DNA from: Flavobacterium sediminilitoris
GTDB lineage: Bacteria > Bacteroidota > Bacteroidia > Flavobacteriales > Flavobacteriaceae
DNA length: 64,000 nucleotides
Assembly (NCBI RefSeq): GCF_023008245.1
Contig: NZ_CP090145.1
Location: 3,596,001-3,660,000 of the forward strand
Direction of reading: 5' to 3'
In this document: one piece after another, positions 54,381-63,175 of the stretch
Numbering within the stretch: the stretch's first letter is position 1
Layout: each line of letters opens with the position of its first letter
The notes under the pieces: model-generated
Seen by the model: only the letters and a program-made list of their open reading frames with translations
Databases searched by the model: none
Told to the model about the DNA's origin: nothing
Translations under genes and position numbers: made by a program

Positions 54381-55559
54381 GTGAATCAAAAGAAAAATAT
54401 TTTAATGATATGCTCTTGGCTAAATATAGAAAAGAACATTGGATCTTTTTTTTGGGAACAAGCAAATTTAGTCGAAGATGATTTTAACATAAAGATATGT
54501 AACTTTAAAGAAAAAAGAATAAAGTTGAAAAAACTTTATAAAGCTTTTAAAGTTAATAAAATAAAACAATTAAAAACACCAAATGGTATTGAATCTTATG
54601 AAATAGAATATCTGAAATTTGATTTTCTATCTGAAAAATTTAACACTATACTTTTAACAAAAAAAATAATTAGTTTTAACAAATATCTTATTAAAAAAGG
54701 GTTCAATATTGATCTAATTCATGCTCAAAGTCTTTTCAATGCAGGAATAGAAGCATATTATTTTAATAAAACATTTAATATCCCATTTATATTTACTGAA
54801 CATAATCAATTTACTCTTAAAAACAAGAGAAAAAAAGAAATAAAGGTGTTAAATAAAATTTTTGAATTACCTTTTCCCAAATTAGTTGTTAGTCATGATA
54901 AAATAAGACAGTTTGCCGCTAATGGCATTTTTTCAAACTTTGAAGTTGTAGGAAATTATGTCAATGAAAGCTTATTTTACTATGATTCAACAATTAAAAA
55001 AAACGAATCATTTACAATAATAACTATTGGAGCATATGATGCTTTAAAAGACCAGAAAACATTGCTTCTAGCACTAGACAAAATAGATCAATTAACAACA
55101 GAAACTATAATTTTTAATTGGATTGGTTACAATGGATGGGGACAAGATAAAGAATATGATGTAAAACAATTAATAAGTGAATTCAATTATAAGAATATAG
55201 TAATTAATTTGACACCTTCTCTTTCACGAGAAAAAATATCGGTTGAATTAAACAAAGCTGATTTGTTCTTATTTTCAAGTATTTCTGAAGGAATGCCTGT
55301 ATCTGTTTTAGAAGCTCTTGCATGTGGATTGCCAGTTTGCTCTACAAGGTGTGGAGGTGTTGATGAAATTATATCTAAAGAAAATGGTCATATTGTTCAG
55401 ATTAAAGATTATGAAGAAATGGCAGATTTTTCATTAAGAGTAATCAATAAAAATATCATATATGATAAAAAGACTATTTCTAAATCAATTTTAAAAACAT
55501 TTGGAAAAGAGAGTTTTGCTAAAAAAATAAAAAAAACATATTCAACAGTAATAAATTAA
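54381..55559 (+). CDS. Glycosyltransferase family 4
   Basis: The 392-aa GT-B enzyme has ILMICSWLNIEKNIGSFFWE at its start, VIHAQ-type DLIHAQSLFNAGIEAYYF, FIFTEHNQFTL, ITIGAYDALKDQKTLL and the donor-site FSSISEGMPVSVLEALACGLP. The start is GTG at 54381. Base composition is even more AT-rich than the neighbours. It begins a run of three co-oriented sugar genes (gaps of 3 nt and -7 nt). Confidence 0.9.
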   Translation: MNQKKNILMICSWLNIEKNIGSFFWEQANLVEDDFNIKICNFKEKRIKLKKLYKAFKVNKIKQLKTPNGIESYEIEYLKFDFLSEKFNTILLTKKIISFNKYLIKKGFNIDLIHAQSLFNAGIEAYYFNKTFNIPFIFTEHNQFTLKNKRKKEIKVLNKIFELPFPKLVVSHDKIRQFAANGIFSNFEVVGNYVNESLFYYDSTIKKNESFTIITIGAYDALKDQKTLLLALDKIDQLTTETIIFNWIGYNGWGQDKEYDVKQLISEFNYKNIVINLTPSLSREKISVELNKADLFLFSSISEGMPVSVLEALACGLPVCSTRCGGVDEIISKENGHIVQIKDYEEMADFSLRVINKNIIYDKKTISKSILKTFGKESFAKKIKKTYSTVIN

Positions 55560-55562
55560 AAA

Positions 55563-56639
55563 ATGGTTAACGTTACAAAAACTTTTTTACCTCCATTAGA
55601 AGAATATCAAAATCTTTTAAAAAAAATTTGGGAAAACGAATGGCTTACTAATAGAGGACAATTTACTTTAGAATTAGAAGAAAAATTAAAAATTTATTTA
55701 GGCCTTGATAATATCCTAATTACAAATAATGGTACTATACCTTTACAGATTGCTTTAAAGTTATTAGGAAATAATGGAGAAATAATTACGACTCCTTTTT
55801 CTTATGTCGCTACAACTTCTTCTATCATTTGGGAAAATTGTAAACCTATTTTTGTAGACATTAATGAAGATTTTTTAACTATAGATGAAACCAAAATTGA
55901 AAATGCGATAACTCCAAATACTACTGCAATTTTGGCAACTCATGTTTTTGGCAATCCTTGTCATATTGAAGAAATTGAAAAAATTGCTAAAAAACATAAA
56001 CTATATATAATTTATGATGCCGCTCATTGCTTTGGAGTTAAATATAAAAATCAATCTATATTTAAGTACGGAACTATTAGCACATGCAGTTTTCATGCAA
56101 CAAAAATTTTCCATACAGGAGAAGGTGGTGCAATTATATCCAATGATAAAGAATTAACTAAAAAAATATACTATAGTCATAATTTTGGTCATGATGGACC
56201 CCTAAATTTTCATGGACTAGGGATAAACGCTAAGATATCAGAACTTCAGTCTGCAATGGGAATCACTGTACTAAATCATATAGACACTATTTTAAAAAAA
56301 AGAAAAGAAGTTGTTGATTATTACAATACTAATTTAAATCTCAATAAACTTAAAATCATAAAAATTAGAGAAAATACTGAATGGAATTATAGTTATTATC
56401 CTATAATTTTAAGCTCAGAAAATAAACTTCTTGAAGTTCAAAAAGAATTAAATATTCATAATATTTTTCCTCGAAGATATTTTTACCCTTCATTAAATAC
56501 AATAAAATATGTTAATGGAGAAAAAATGCCAATTTCTGAATCGATATCATCTAGAGTACTTTGTTTACCTTTATACGCTGGGATTGATAGTTCCGATTTA
56601 AAAAAAATAGTATCTATAGTAAATAAAACAATATGTTAA
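55563..56639 (+). CDS. DegT/DnrJ/EryC1/StrS sugar aminotransferase
   Basis: The 358-aa PLP enzyme has WLTNRGQFTLELEEKL, TNNGTIPLQIALKLLG, ATHVFGNPCHIEEIEKIAK, DAAHCFGVKY and the PLP-lysine motif SFHATKIFHTGEGGAI. It aminates a keto-sugar bound to a nucleotide. It starts 3 nt after the GT4 gene and overlaps the acyltransferase by 7 nt. The pair probably makes an N-acylated amino sugar for the locus. Confidence 0.93.
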   Translation: MVNVTKTFLPPLEEYQNLLKKIWENEWLTNRGQFTLELEEKLKIYLGLDNILITNNGTIPLQIALKLLGNNGEIITTPFSYVATTSSIIWENCKPIFVDINEDFLTIDETKIENAITPNTTAILATHVFGNPCHIEEIEKIAKKHKLYIIYDAAHCFGVKYKNQSIFKYGTISTCSFHATKIFHTGEGGAIISNDKELTKKIYYSHNFGHDGPLNFHGLGINAKISELQSAMGITVLNHIDTILKKRKEVVDYYNTNLNLNKLKIIKIRENTEWNYSYYPIILSSENKLLEVQKELNIHNIFPRRYFYPSLNTIKYVNGEKMPISESISSRVLCLPLYAGIDSSDLKKIVSIVNKTIC

Positions 56640-57280
56640 TCATTGGAGCTAAAGGTTTTGCAAAAGAAGTTTTGGAAATTTTCAAACAAAAAAACAATCT
56701 TGATAATTTAGCTTTTTATGATGATATTAATACTGATATCTGTGATTTATTATTTAACCAATTTCCTGTTTTAAAAGACGAAAACAATGTTAAACTTCGT
56801 TTTAAAAAAGGAAACAACGAATTTACTATTGGTATAGGAAATCCGATATTAAGAAAAAAACTTTTTGACAAGTTTACTCTATTTGGAGGAAAATTTGTTT
56901 CTACTATAAGCCCGTTAGCAACCATTGGAAGTTTTGATGTAGAAATTGGAGAAGGGTCAAACATATTGTCTAATGCCACATTATCAAATTCTTCTAAAAT
57001 TGGTATGGGAACTATTGTCTATTATAATGTTGTAATTACACACGACTGTGTTGTGGGTAATTTTGTTGAATTATCTCCAAACGCACTTTTATTAGGACAT
57101 ACTAAAATTGGAGATTTTTCAAAAATAGGTGCTGGTGCAATAATTTTACCTAAAGTAAAAATTGGAAAAAATGTAACCATTGGTGCAGGATCAGTTGTCA
57201 CCAAAAACATTCCAGACAATGCTGTTGTAGTAGGTGTACCTGGAAAAATTATAAAATATTCAGAAGTATTAAATTTTTAA
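56633..57280 (+). CDS. NeuD/PglD-type sugar acyltransferase
   Basis: The 215-aa protein has an N-terminal nucleotide-sugar-binding Rossmann part (LIIGAKGFAKEVLEIF) and a C-terminal left-handed beta-helix of hexapeptide repeats (about 90-205, SNILSNATLSNSSKIGMGTI, HDCVVGNFVELSPNALLLG). It acetylates an amino sugar, presumably the product of the DegT enzyme it overlaps by 7 nt. Confidence 0.9.
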   Translation: MLIIGAKGFAKEVLEIFKQKNNLDNLAFYDDINTDICDLLFNQFPVLKDENNVKLRFKKGNNEFTIGIGNPILRKKLFDKFTLFGGKFVSTISPLATIGSFDVEIGEGSNILSNATLSNSSKIGMGTIVYYNVVITHDCVVGNFVELSPNALLLGHTKIGDFSKIGAGAIILPKVKIGKNVTIGAGSVVTKNIPDNAVVVGVPGKIIKYSEVLNF

Positions 57281-57282
57281 CA

Positions 57283-57855
57283 ATGAATCAAGCTATAAGT
57301 ACTGAAATTCACAACGCATTTGAGATTATCAAAGAAGGAGGCATTATTCTTTATCCTACAGACACTGTTTGGGGAATAGGTTGTGATGCTACAAATGAAG
57401 AAGCAATTAAAAAGATTTATGCTTTAAAGAAAAGAGAAGAAAGTAAAAGTATGATTGTTTTGGTTAATGGTGAAAGGATGATGCATCAGGTGTTCAACGA
57501 AATTCCAGAAGTAGCTTGGCAAATCTTAGATTTTGCAGAAAAACCCACTACTTTAATTTTAGATAAACCAAAAAATGTTGCAAAAAATATCATTGCAGAA
57601 GACAACTCTTTAGCTGTTAGAATGGTTACTGAACCTTTTTGTTTTAAGCTAATGGAACGAATGAAAAGACCTTTAGTTTCAACATCTGCAAACGTTTCTG
57701 GAATGTTTACTCCAAAATCTTTTAAAGAAATAACTCCAGAAATTTTAAAAGGTGTTGACTATGTAGTAAATTTGCATCACGAAAAAATTTGCAGCAATCC
57801 ATCAACCATTATTAAACTCACATTAGATAGTCAGGTTAAAGTGATTCGTAAATAA
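57283..57855 (+). CDS. tsaC: L-threonylcarbamoyladenylate synthase
   Basis: The 190-aa YrdC/Sua5-fold enzyme starts t6A synthesis on tRNA. It has GGIILYPTDTVWGIGCDAT (about 16-34), KKREESKSMIVLV and STSANVSGM. It lacks the C-terminal Sua5 extension, so it is TsaC-like. It begins 2 nt after the acyltransferase although functionally unrelated. Confidence 0.94.
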   Translation: MNQAISTEIHNAFEIIKEGGIILYPTDTVWGIGCDATNEEAIKKIYALKKREESKSMIVLVNGERMMHQVFNEIPEVAWQILDFAEKPTTLILDKPKNVAKNIIAEDNSLAVRMVTEPFCFKLMERMKRPLVSTSANVSGMFTPKSFKEITPEILKGVDYVVNLHHEKICSNPSTIIKLTLDSQVKVIRK

Positions 57856-57931
57856 TTTTGTTTAAAGTTTAACTGTTTAATGTCATTCTTAACATTACAT
57901 ATTAATACTTAAAAACCTTTAAGCCTAAAAA

Positions 57932-59347
57932 ATGAATTACAAACAGAATTTAGATCATAAAATATTTAAAATAGTATCTCAAGCAGCTAAAGAGCTAAAC
58001 TTAGAATGTTATGTAATTGGCGGTTTTGTTCGTGATCTTTTATTAAATCGTAATCACAAAAAAGATATTGATATTGTAGCTGTTGGAAGTGGAATTGAAT
58101 TAGCTTTAAAAGTTTCTGAATTAATCCCAAATCAACCAAAAGTTCAAGTTTTTAAAAACTATGGAACTGCAATGCTACGATTTAATGATATGGATATTGA
58201 ATTTGTTGGAGCTAGAAAAGAATCATATACTTATGATAGTCGAAATCCAATAGTTGAGAATGGAACTCTAAAAGATGATCAGGAAAGACGTGATTTTACC
58301 ATAAATGCTTTAGCATTATCATTAAATGAAGAAACTTTTGGAACTTTAATTGATCCCTTTAATGGAGTTACTGATTTACATAACAAAATAATTCGTACTC
58401 CTCTAGATTCTGATATTACATATTCCGATGATCCTTTAAGAATGTTACGTGCAATACGCTTTGCTAGTCAATTACATTTCGAGATTGAAATAAAATCACT
58501 TCAAGCGATCTCTAGAAATAAGGAAAGAATTAATATTATTTCTGGTGAGCGAATTGTGGATGAATTAAATAAAATTCTTTTATCCGAAAAACCTTCAATA
58601 GGCTTTTTATTACTATATGAAACTGGACTTTTAGATATTCTTTTACCTGAATTAACTGCTTTAAATCAAGTAGAAGAAATTGAAGGTCATACCCATAAAA
58701 ATAATTTTTATCATTCATTGGAAGTCGTTGATAATATTTGTCCAAATACAGATGACGTTTGGTTGAGATGGGCTGCTCTTTTACATGATATTGGTAAAGC
58801 GCCAACAAAAAAATTCAATAAAAAACAAGGCTGGACTTTCCACGGACATGAATTTTTAGGAGGAAAAATGGTTAAGAAAATATTTGAACGTTTACACATG
58901 CCATTAAATCAAAAGATGAAGTTTGTTCAAAAAATGGTAACTATGAGTTCACGTCCAATTGTTTTAGCTCAAGATATCGTTACTGATTCAGCTGTTCGTC
59001 GTTTAGTATTTGATGCTGGTGAAGAAGTAGAAAATTTGATGACTTTGTGTGAAGCAGATATCACCACTAAAAATCCCAAAAAGTTTAATAAATATCATCA
59101 TAATTTTAAAATAGTTCGTCAAAAAATTGTAGAAGTTGAAGAGCGTGATCATGTACGTAATTTTCAGCCACCTATTTCAGGAGAAGAGATAATGGAGTTA
59201 TTTGGATTAAAGCCTTGTAGAGAGATTGGAACACTTAAGGAAGCTGTAAAAGAAGCTATCTTAGAAGGTGAAATTCCAAATGAATATGAAGCTGCTTTAG
59301 CTTTTATTTTAAAGAGAGCTGAAAAAATGGGATTACAAAAAGTTTAA
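57932..59347 (+). CDS. cca: tRNA nucleotidyltransferase (CCA-adding type) with HD domain
   Basis: The 471-aa class-II nucleotidyltransferase has [25 protein letters not shown] (metal aspartates), [41 protein letters not shown] and a C-terminal HD module ([12 protein letters not shown]). It adds or repairs the CCA end of tRNA; an A-adding-only role cannot be excluded. Length is normal for the HD-bearing type. Confidence 0.93.
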   Translation: MNYKQNLDHKIFKIVSQAAKELNLECYVIGGFVRDLLLNRNHKKDIDIVAVGSGIELALKVSELIPNQPKVQVFKNYGTAMLRFNDMDIEFVGARKESYTYDSRNPIVENGTLKDDQERRDFTINALALSLNEETFGTLIDPFNGVTDLHNKIIRTPLDSDITYSDDPLRMLRAIRFASQLHFEIEIKSLQAISRNKERINIISGERIVDELNKILLSEKPSIGFLLLYETGLLDILLPELTALNQVEEIEGHTHKNNFYHSLEVVDNICPNTDDVWLRWAALLHDIGKAPTKKFNKKQGWTFHGHEFLGGKMVKKIFERLHMPLNQKMKFVQKMVTMSSRPIVLAQDIVTDSAVRRLVFDAGEEVENLMTLCEADITTKNPKKFNKYHHNFKIVRQKIVEVEERDHVRNFQPPISGEEIMELFGLKPCREIGTLKEAVKEAILEGEIPNEYEAALAFILKRAEKMGLQKV

Positions 59348-59412
59348 CTTAATATTATTTCCAAGATTACTCTTTAGTCGTTATTTTTGTAAAATTGAAA
59401 AAAAATCATCAG

Positions 59413-60432
59413 ATGAAAAACAATAGATCTGTTATTATTTGGCTTTTAAGTGGTTGTTTATTGCTTTTTATCATGGTTATGGTTGGAGGAATAACACGTT
59501 TAACCAATTCAGGTTTATCTATGACTGATTGGCATTTGATAACAGATACTTTTCCTCCATTAAGTGAAGAAAAATGGGAGAATGCATTTGAAGAGTATAA
59601 AAAATTTCCAGAATATCAAAAGATAAATATTCACAAAGATTTTACACTTTCAGATTATAAATTCATTTATTTTTGGGAATGGTTCCATCGCTTTATTGGT
59701 AGAATTATTGGGCTTGTATTTATTATACCTTTTATCTATTTCTTAATTAAGAAAAAACTAGATAAACAAACTATACGAAAATGTATTGTTCTCTTATTTA
59801 TGGGTGGATTTCAAGGCTTCTTAGGTTGGTTTATGGTTAAAAGTGGTTTAATTAATAATCCAGATGTAAGTCATTTTCGCTTGGCTTTACATTTAACATT
59901 TGCTTTCATCACGTTTGCCTATACATTATGGGTTGCTTTAGATTTAATATATCCTGAAAAAAATTCAATTATTAAGCCTTTACGTAAAATCGCAAGATTT
60001 GCTTTATTATTTTTAATCATTCAAATTATATATGGTGGTTTTGTTGCTGGTTTAAATGCTGGTTTAATCCATAACCATTGGCCTCTAATGAGTGACGGAC
60101 AATTTTTTCATGAAAGTATTACTTTAGAACAACCAACGCTTATAAAATCTTTCCTTGAAGGAAAAAGTGGCATTCAATTTATACATAGAACTTTTGCTTA
60201 TGTAGTCGTCTTCATAATGTGTTTTTTATTTTTTAAGAGCAAAAAATACAATTTAAACAAGCTTCAATCAAAAGGAATAAATAGTATAATGATCATTGTT
60301 TTTATACAATTTGCTTTAGGAGTTTTAACTCTTCTTTACCATGTACCATTATGGTTAGGGCTAGCTCATCAATTAGTTGCATTTATATTATTATCGGCAA
60401 TGACATTTACATTGCATCGTCTTTCAAAATAA
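59413..60432 (+). CDS. ctaA: Haem A synthase, COX15/CtaA family
   Basis: The 339-aa membrane protein has about eight helices. Conserved parts are GGITRLTNSGLSMTDWHLIT, WEWFHRFIGRIIG, HFRLALHLTFAF, IQFIHRTFAYVV and LGLAHQLVAF, whose His residues bind haem. It oxidises haem O to haem A for cytochrome aa3. The ATG at 59413 is chosen: TATTTTTG at 59382-59389 looks like a -7 box, so the TTG at 59395 would lie at or before the transcription start. Confidence 0.92.
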   Translation: MKNNRSVIIWLLSGCLLLFIMVMVGGITRLTNSGLSMTDWHLITDTFPPLSEEKWENAFEEYKKFPEYQKINIHKDFTLSDYKFIYFWEWFHRFIGRIIGLVFIIPFIYFLIKKKLDKQTIRKCIVLLFMGGFQGFLGWFMVKSGLINNPDVSHFRLALHLTFAFITFAYTLWVALDLIYPEKNSIIKPLRKIARFALLFLIIQIIYGGFVAGLNAGLIHNHWPLMSDGQFFHESITLEQPTLIKSFLEGKSGIQFIHRTFAYVVVFIMCFLFFKSKKYNLNKLQSKGINSIMIIVFIQFALGVLTLLYHVPLWLGLAHQLVAFILLSAMTFTLHRLSK

Positions 60433-60445
60433 TTATTGTATAGAG

Positions 60446-61759
60446 TTATAAGATTTTTTGAAGTTTAAATCGAACATCTATAACCTTTTCATCTCTTTCA
60501 ATTTGCATCTTTATCGTTTTTCCATCTTCTGATTGAAATAGATTTGTTATTTTTTGAATTGTATAATTATATGCTTTTTTACCATTTATTGATAAAATCA
60601 TATCCCCTACTTTTAAACCTGCAATAGCTGCTGGTGAATTTTCCCTTATAGAGTATATCTGGAAAATAGGTTTTAATTCAAATTTATATTTAAATTCATA
60701 AGAGCTCTCATAAATCAATTCTTTAGAATTAGCCCCTGTTTTATTAAATCTTAATTTTTCAGACACCCAAGTAACACCTCCATGTTGCACTTCAATACCT
60801 GACATATTATAATTAAATGGAACTTTAAAATATTTATTTTTTGTAAAATAGAAAATTTTATTTCTATAATCAAGAAACCAATTAAACCGCTTAATAATTT
60901 CACCACCTAAAGAACCATTTCTTCCTTTCACAACATCTAATTGACTAAAAGACAATCTATCTGGATATGAAACTAATGCATCATTTAATTTAAAATCATT
61001 TAATTCAAGTGTTTCCACCCTAGATTTCTTTCCTCTTATGTCTCCTCCTAACCCTCTTCCCAAAATATCTATTATAAACCTCTGATTGCATTTTATGCTA
61101 TCATTTTCAAACAACCATAATCCATCTCCTAACCCTGTATCCATTAATAATTTAATATTAAACGATTCTATTTCATTAATATCTAATGTAATTTCTAAAT
61201 ATGGTTTATTGCCTATTAATTTAATTTCCTTATTTTCATATTTTCTTGCCTTCTTTAATATTATTTTTTCTGCGTTCTTATGTAGAATAATTTTTTCCGT
61301 TTGATAATTAATTTCAACTAAATAGTCTTTAAAAAAAGAAGAGCCTATAATACCATTAATAGGTATTCCCAATTTATTTACCAAATTAATATTTTGATCT
61401 GTAACAAGTAAAATTTCAAAATTATTATCTAAATAATCTCTAACTTTAAACTTATTATTACTTGAAATAATTGCTTCTAATACTTCTCCATTTCCTAATC
61501 CATTTATTTTAACTTTTCTTGTCTCATAAAATAATATACTGTCATTTTCTGGAAAACTGAATAATAAACTTTTATCAGAGCCTGTATCTAAAAGCATATT
61601 TAACTTAGTATCATTTACTTCCACCTCCATAATAATCAAATTATGAGTCAACTCAAAAGGAATTACTATTTTATCCCTTTTAGATAACCATTTTGATTGA
61701 CCAAACATAGTGATACATAAAAAAAAAGTAAAAATAACGCTTTGTAATTTTTTCTTCAT
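60446..61759 (-). CDS. Secreted retropepsin-like aspartic protease with PDZ domain
   Basis: The 437-aa protein has a signal peptide (to TMFGQ), two aspartic-protease half-domains each with its own DTG (LNMLLDTGSDKSLLF near residue 57; KLLMDTGLGDGLWLF near 206) and a C-terminal PDZ domain (about 365-430, NSPAAIAGLKVGDMILSING). This matches the clan AA retropepsin-like proteins of Bacteroidota. Both Asp residues are present, so activity is likely; the substrate is unknown. Confidence 0.88.
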   Translation of the reverse strand: MKKKLQSVIFTFFLCITMFGQSKWLSKRDKIVIPFELTHNLIIMEVEVNDTKLNMLLDTGSDKSLLFSFPENDSILFYETRKVKINGLGNGEVLEAIISSNNKFKVRDYLDNNFEILLVTDQNINLVNKLGIPINGIIGSSFFKDYLVEINYQTEKIILHKNAEKIILKKARKYENKEIKLIGNKPYLEITLDINEIESFNIKLLMDTGLGDGLWLFENDSIKCNQRFIIDILGRGLGGDIRGKKSRVETLELNDFKLNDALVSYPDRLSFSQLDVVKGRNGSLGGEIIKRFNWFLDYRNKIFYFTKNKYFKVPFNYNMSGIEVQHGGVTWVSEKLRFNKTGANSKELIYESSYEFKYKFELKPIFQIYSIRENSPAAIAGLKVGDMILSINGKKAYNYTIQKITNLFQSEDGKTIKMQIERDEKVIDVRFKLQKIL

Positions 61760-61888
61760 GAGAAAATTATTTTATTCTTAAATGTAAGAAAATTATCGAA
61801 ATGTATATTATTCTTTAACATTTTAAAATAAAAAATACATCATATTTTGAGAAAAAAAATGCAATTTTGCATATCAAAATAAAACACA

Positions 61889-63082
61889 ATGCCAAAAATA
61901 TCTCAGAAAGGCTTACAAATGCCTGAATCTCCTATTAGGAAATTGGTTCCTTATGCAGAAATTGCAAAGAAAAAAGGACATAATGTATATCATTTAAATA
62001 TTGGTCAACCAGACATTAAGACTCCTAAAGTTGCTCTTGATGCAGTAAAAAATGCTAATATAGAAGTTTTAGAATACAGTCATTCTGCTGGTTTTGAAAG
62101 TTATAGAAAGAAGCTTTCTGAATACTATAAAAATCAAAATTTACCAATTGACACTCAAGACATTATTATAACAACTGGTGGATCGGAAGCTCTACTTTTC
62201 GCTCTTGGTAGTACAATGGATTCTAATGATGAAGTTATAATTCCTGAACCATTCTATGCAAATTATAATGGTTTTGCAGTCTCTTCTGGTGTAAAAGTTG
62301 TCCCTGTAATTTCTAATATTGAAACAGGATTTGCTCTTCCTCCTATTGAAGATTTTGAAAAACTTATAACACCAAATACAAAAGCTATTTTAATTTGTAA
62401 TCCTGGAAATCCAACAGGATATCTATATTCCGAAGAAGAAATTAATCAATTAGCAGAGATAGTCAAAAAGCATGATCTATTTTTAATTGCTGATGAAGTG
62501 TATAGAGAGTTTACTTATGACGGTTACAAACATCATTCTATTATGAATGTTAATGGTCTTGAAAATCATGCTATAATGATTGATTCTGTTTCAAAACGTT
62601 TTAGTATGTGTGGTGCAAGAATTGGCTGTATTGTATCTAAAAATAAAGAAGTAATGGCTGCTGCAATGAAATTTGCACAAGCTAGATTAAGTCCCCCTAC
62701 TTATGCACAAATTGCAAGTGAAGCAGCATTAGACACTCCACAAAGTTATTTTGATGAAGTTATAACTGAATATAAAGAGCGTAGAGATATTTTAATTTCT
62801 GAATTAGAAAAAATTGAAGGTGTACAAGTAGCTACGCCAAAAGGTGCTTTTTATTGTATTGCTAAATTACCTATCTCAAATGCTAATGATTTTGCTCAAT
62901 GGCTTTTAGAAACTTATGATTTAAATGGAGAGACTGTTATGGTTGCTCCTGCTGCAGGTTTTTATTCTTCTCCTAATGTTGGTTTAGATGAAGTTAGAAT
63001 TGCGTACGTTTTGAAAAAAGAAGATTTAATCCGTTCTGTACAAATCCTTAAAGAAGCATTATTAGCTTATAAAAATAAATAA
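61889..63082 (+). CDS. Class-I PLP aminotransferase (aspartate-aminotransferase-like)
   Basis: The 397-aa fold-type-I enzyme has YHLNIGQPDIKTPKVALDA, TTGGSEALLFALG, ICNPGNPTGYLYSEEEI, IADEVYREFTYDG and the PLP lysine in SVSKRFSMCGARIG. It is probably an aspartate or aromatic aminotransferase; exact specificity is not set by these motifs. It ends at a very long bidirectional terminator. Confidence 0.92.
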   Translation: MPKISQKGLQMPESPIRKLVPYAEIAKKKGHNVYHLNIGQPDIKTPKVALDAVKNANIEVLEYSHSAGFESYRKKLSEYYKNQNLPIDTQDIIITTGGSEALLFALGSTMDSNDEVIIPEPFYANYNGFAVSSGVKVVPVISNIETGFALPPIEDFEKLITPNTKAILICNPGNPTGYLYSEEEINQLAEIVKKHDLFLIADEVYREFTYDGYKHHSIMNVNGLENHAIMIDSVSKRFSMCGARIGCIVSKNKEVMAAAMKFAQARLSPPTYAQIASEAALDTPQSYFDEVITEYKERRDILISELEKIEGVQVATPKGAFYCIAKLPISNANDFAQWLLETYDLNGETVMVAPAAGFYSSPNVGLDEVRIAYVLKKEDLIRSVQILKEALLAYKNK

Positions 63083-63105
63083 TATTATCTAACAACTAAA
63101 AAACA

Positions 63106-63164
63106 ATTAGATGATAAAAAAAATAGCCTCACAAATTGTGAGGCTATTTTTTTTATCATCTAAT
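63106..63164. terminator. Long bidirectional terminator
   Basis: A perfect 29-bp inverted repeat (63106-63134 and 63136-63164, one central base) has a GC core AGCCTCACAA flanked by A8/T8 runs. It can end both the aminotransferase (+) and the adhesin (-). Confidence 0.93.
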
Positions 63165-63175
63165 ATTAAAGAGAA

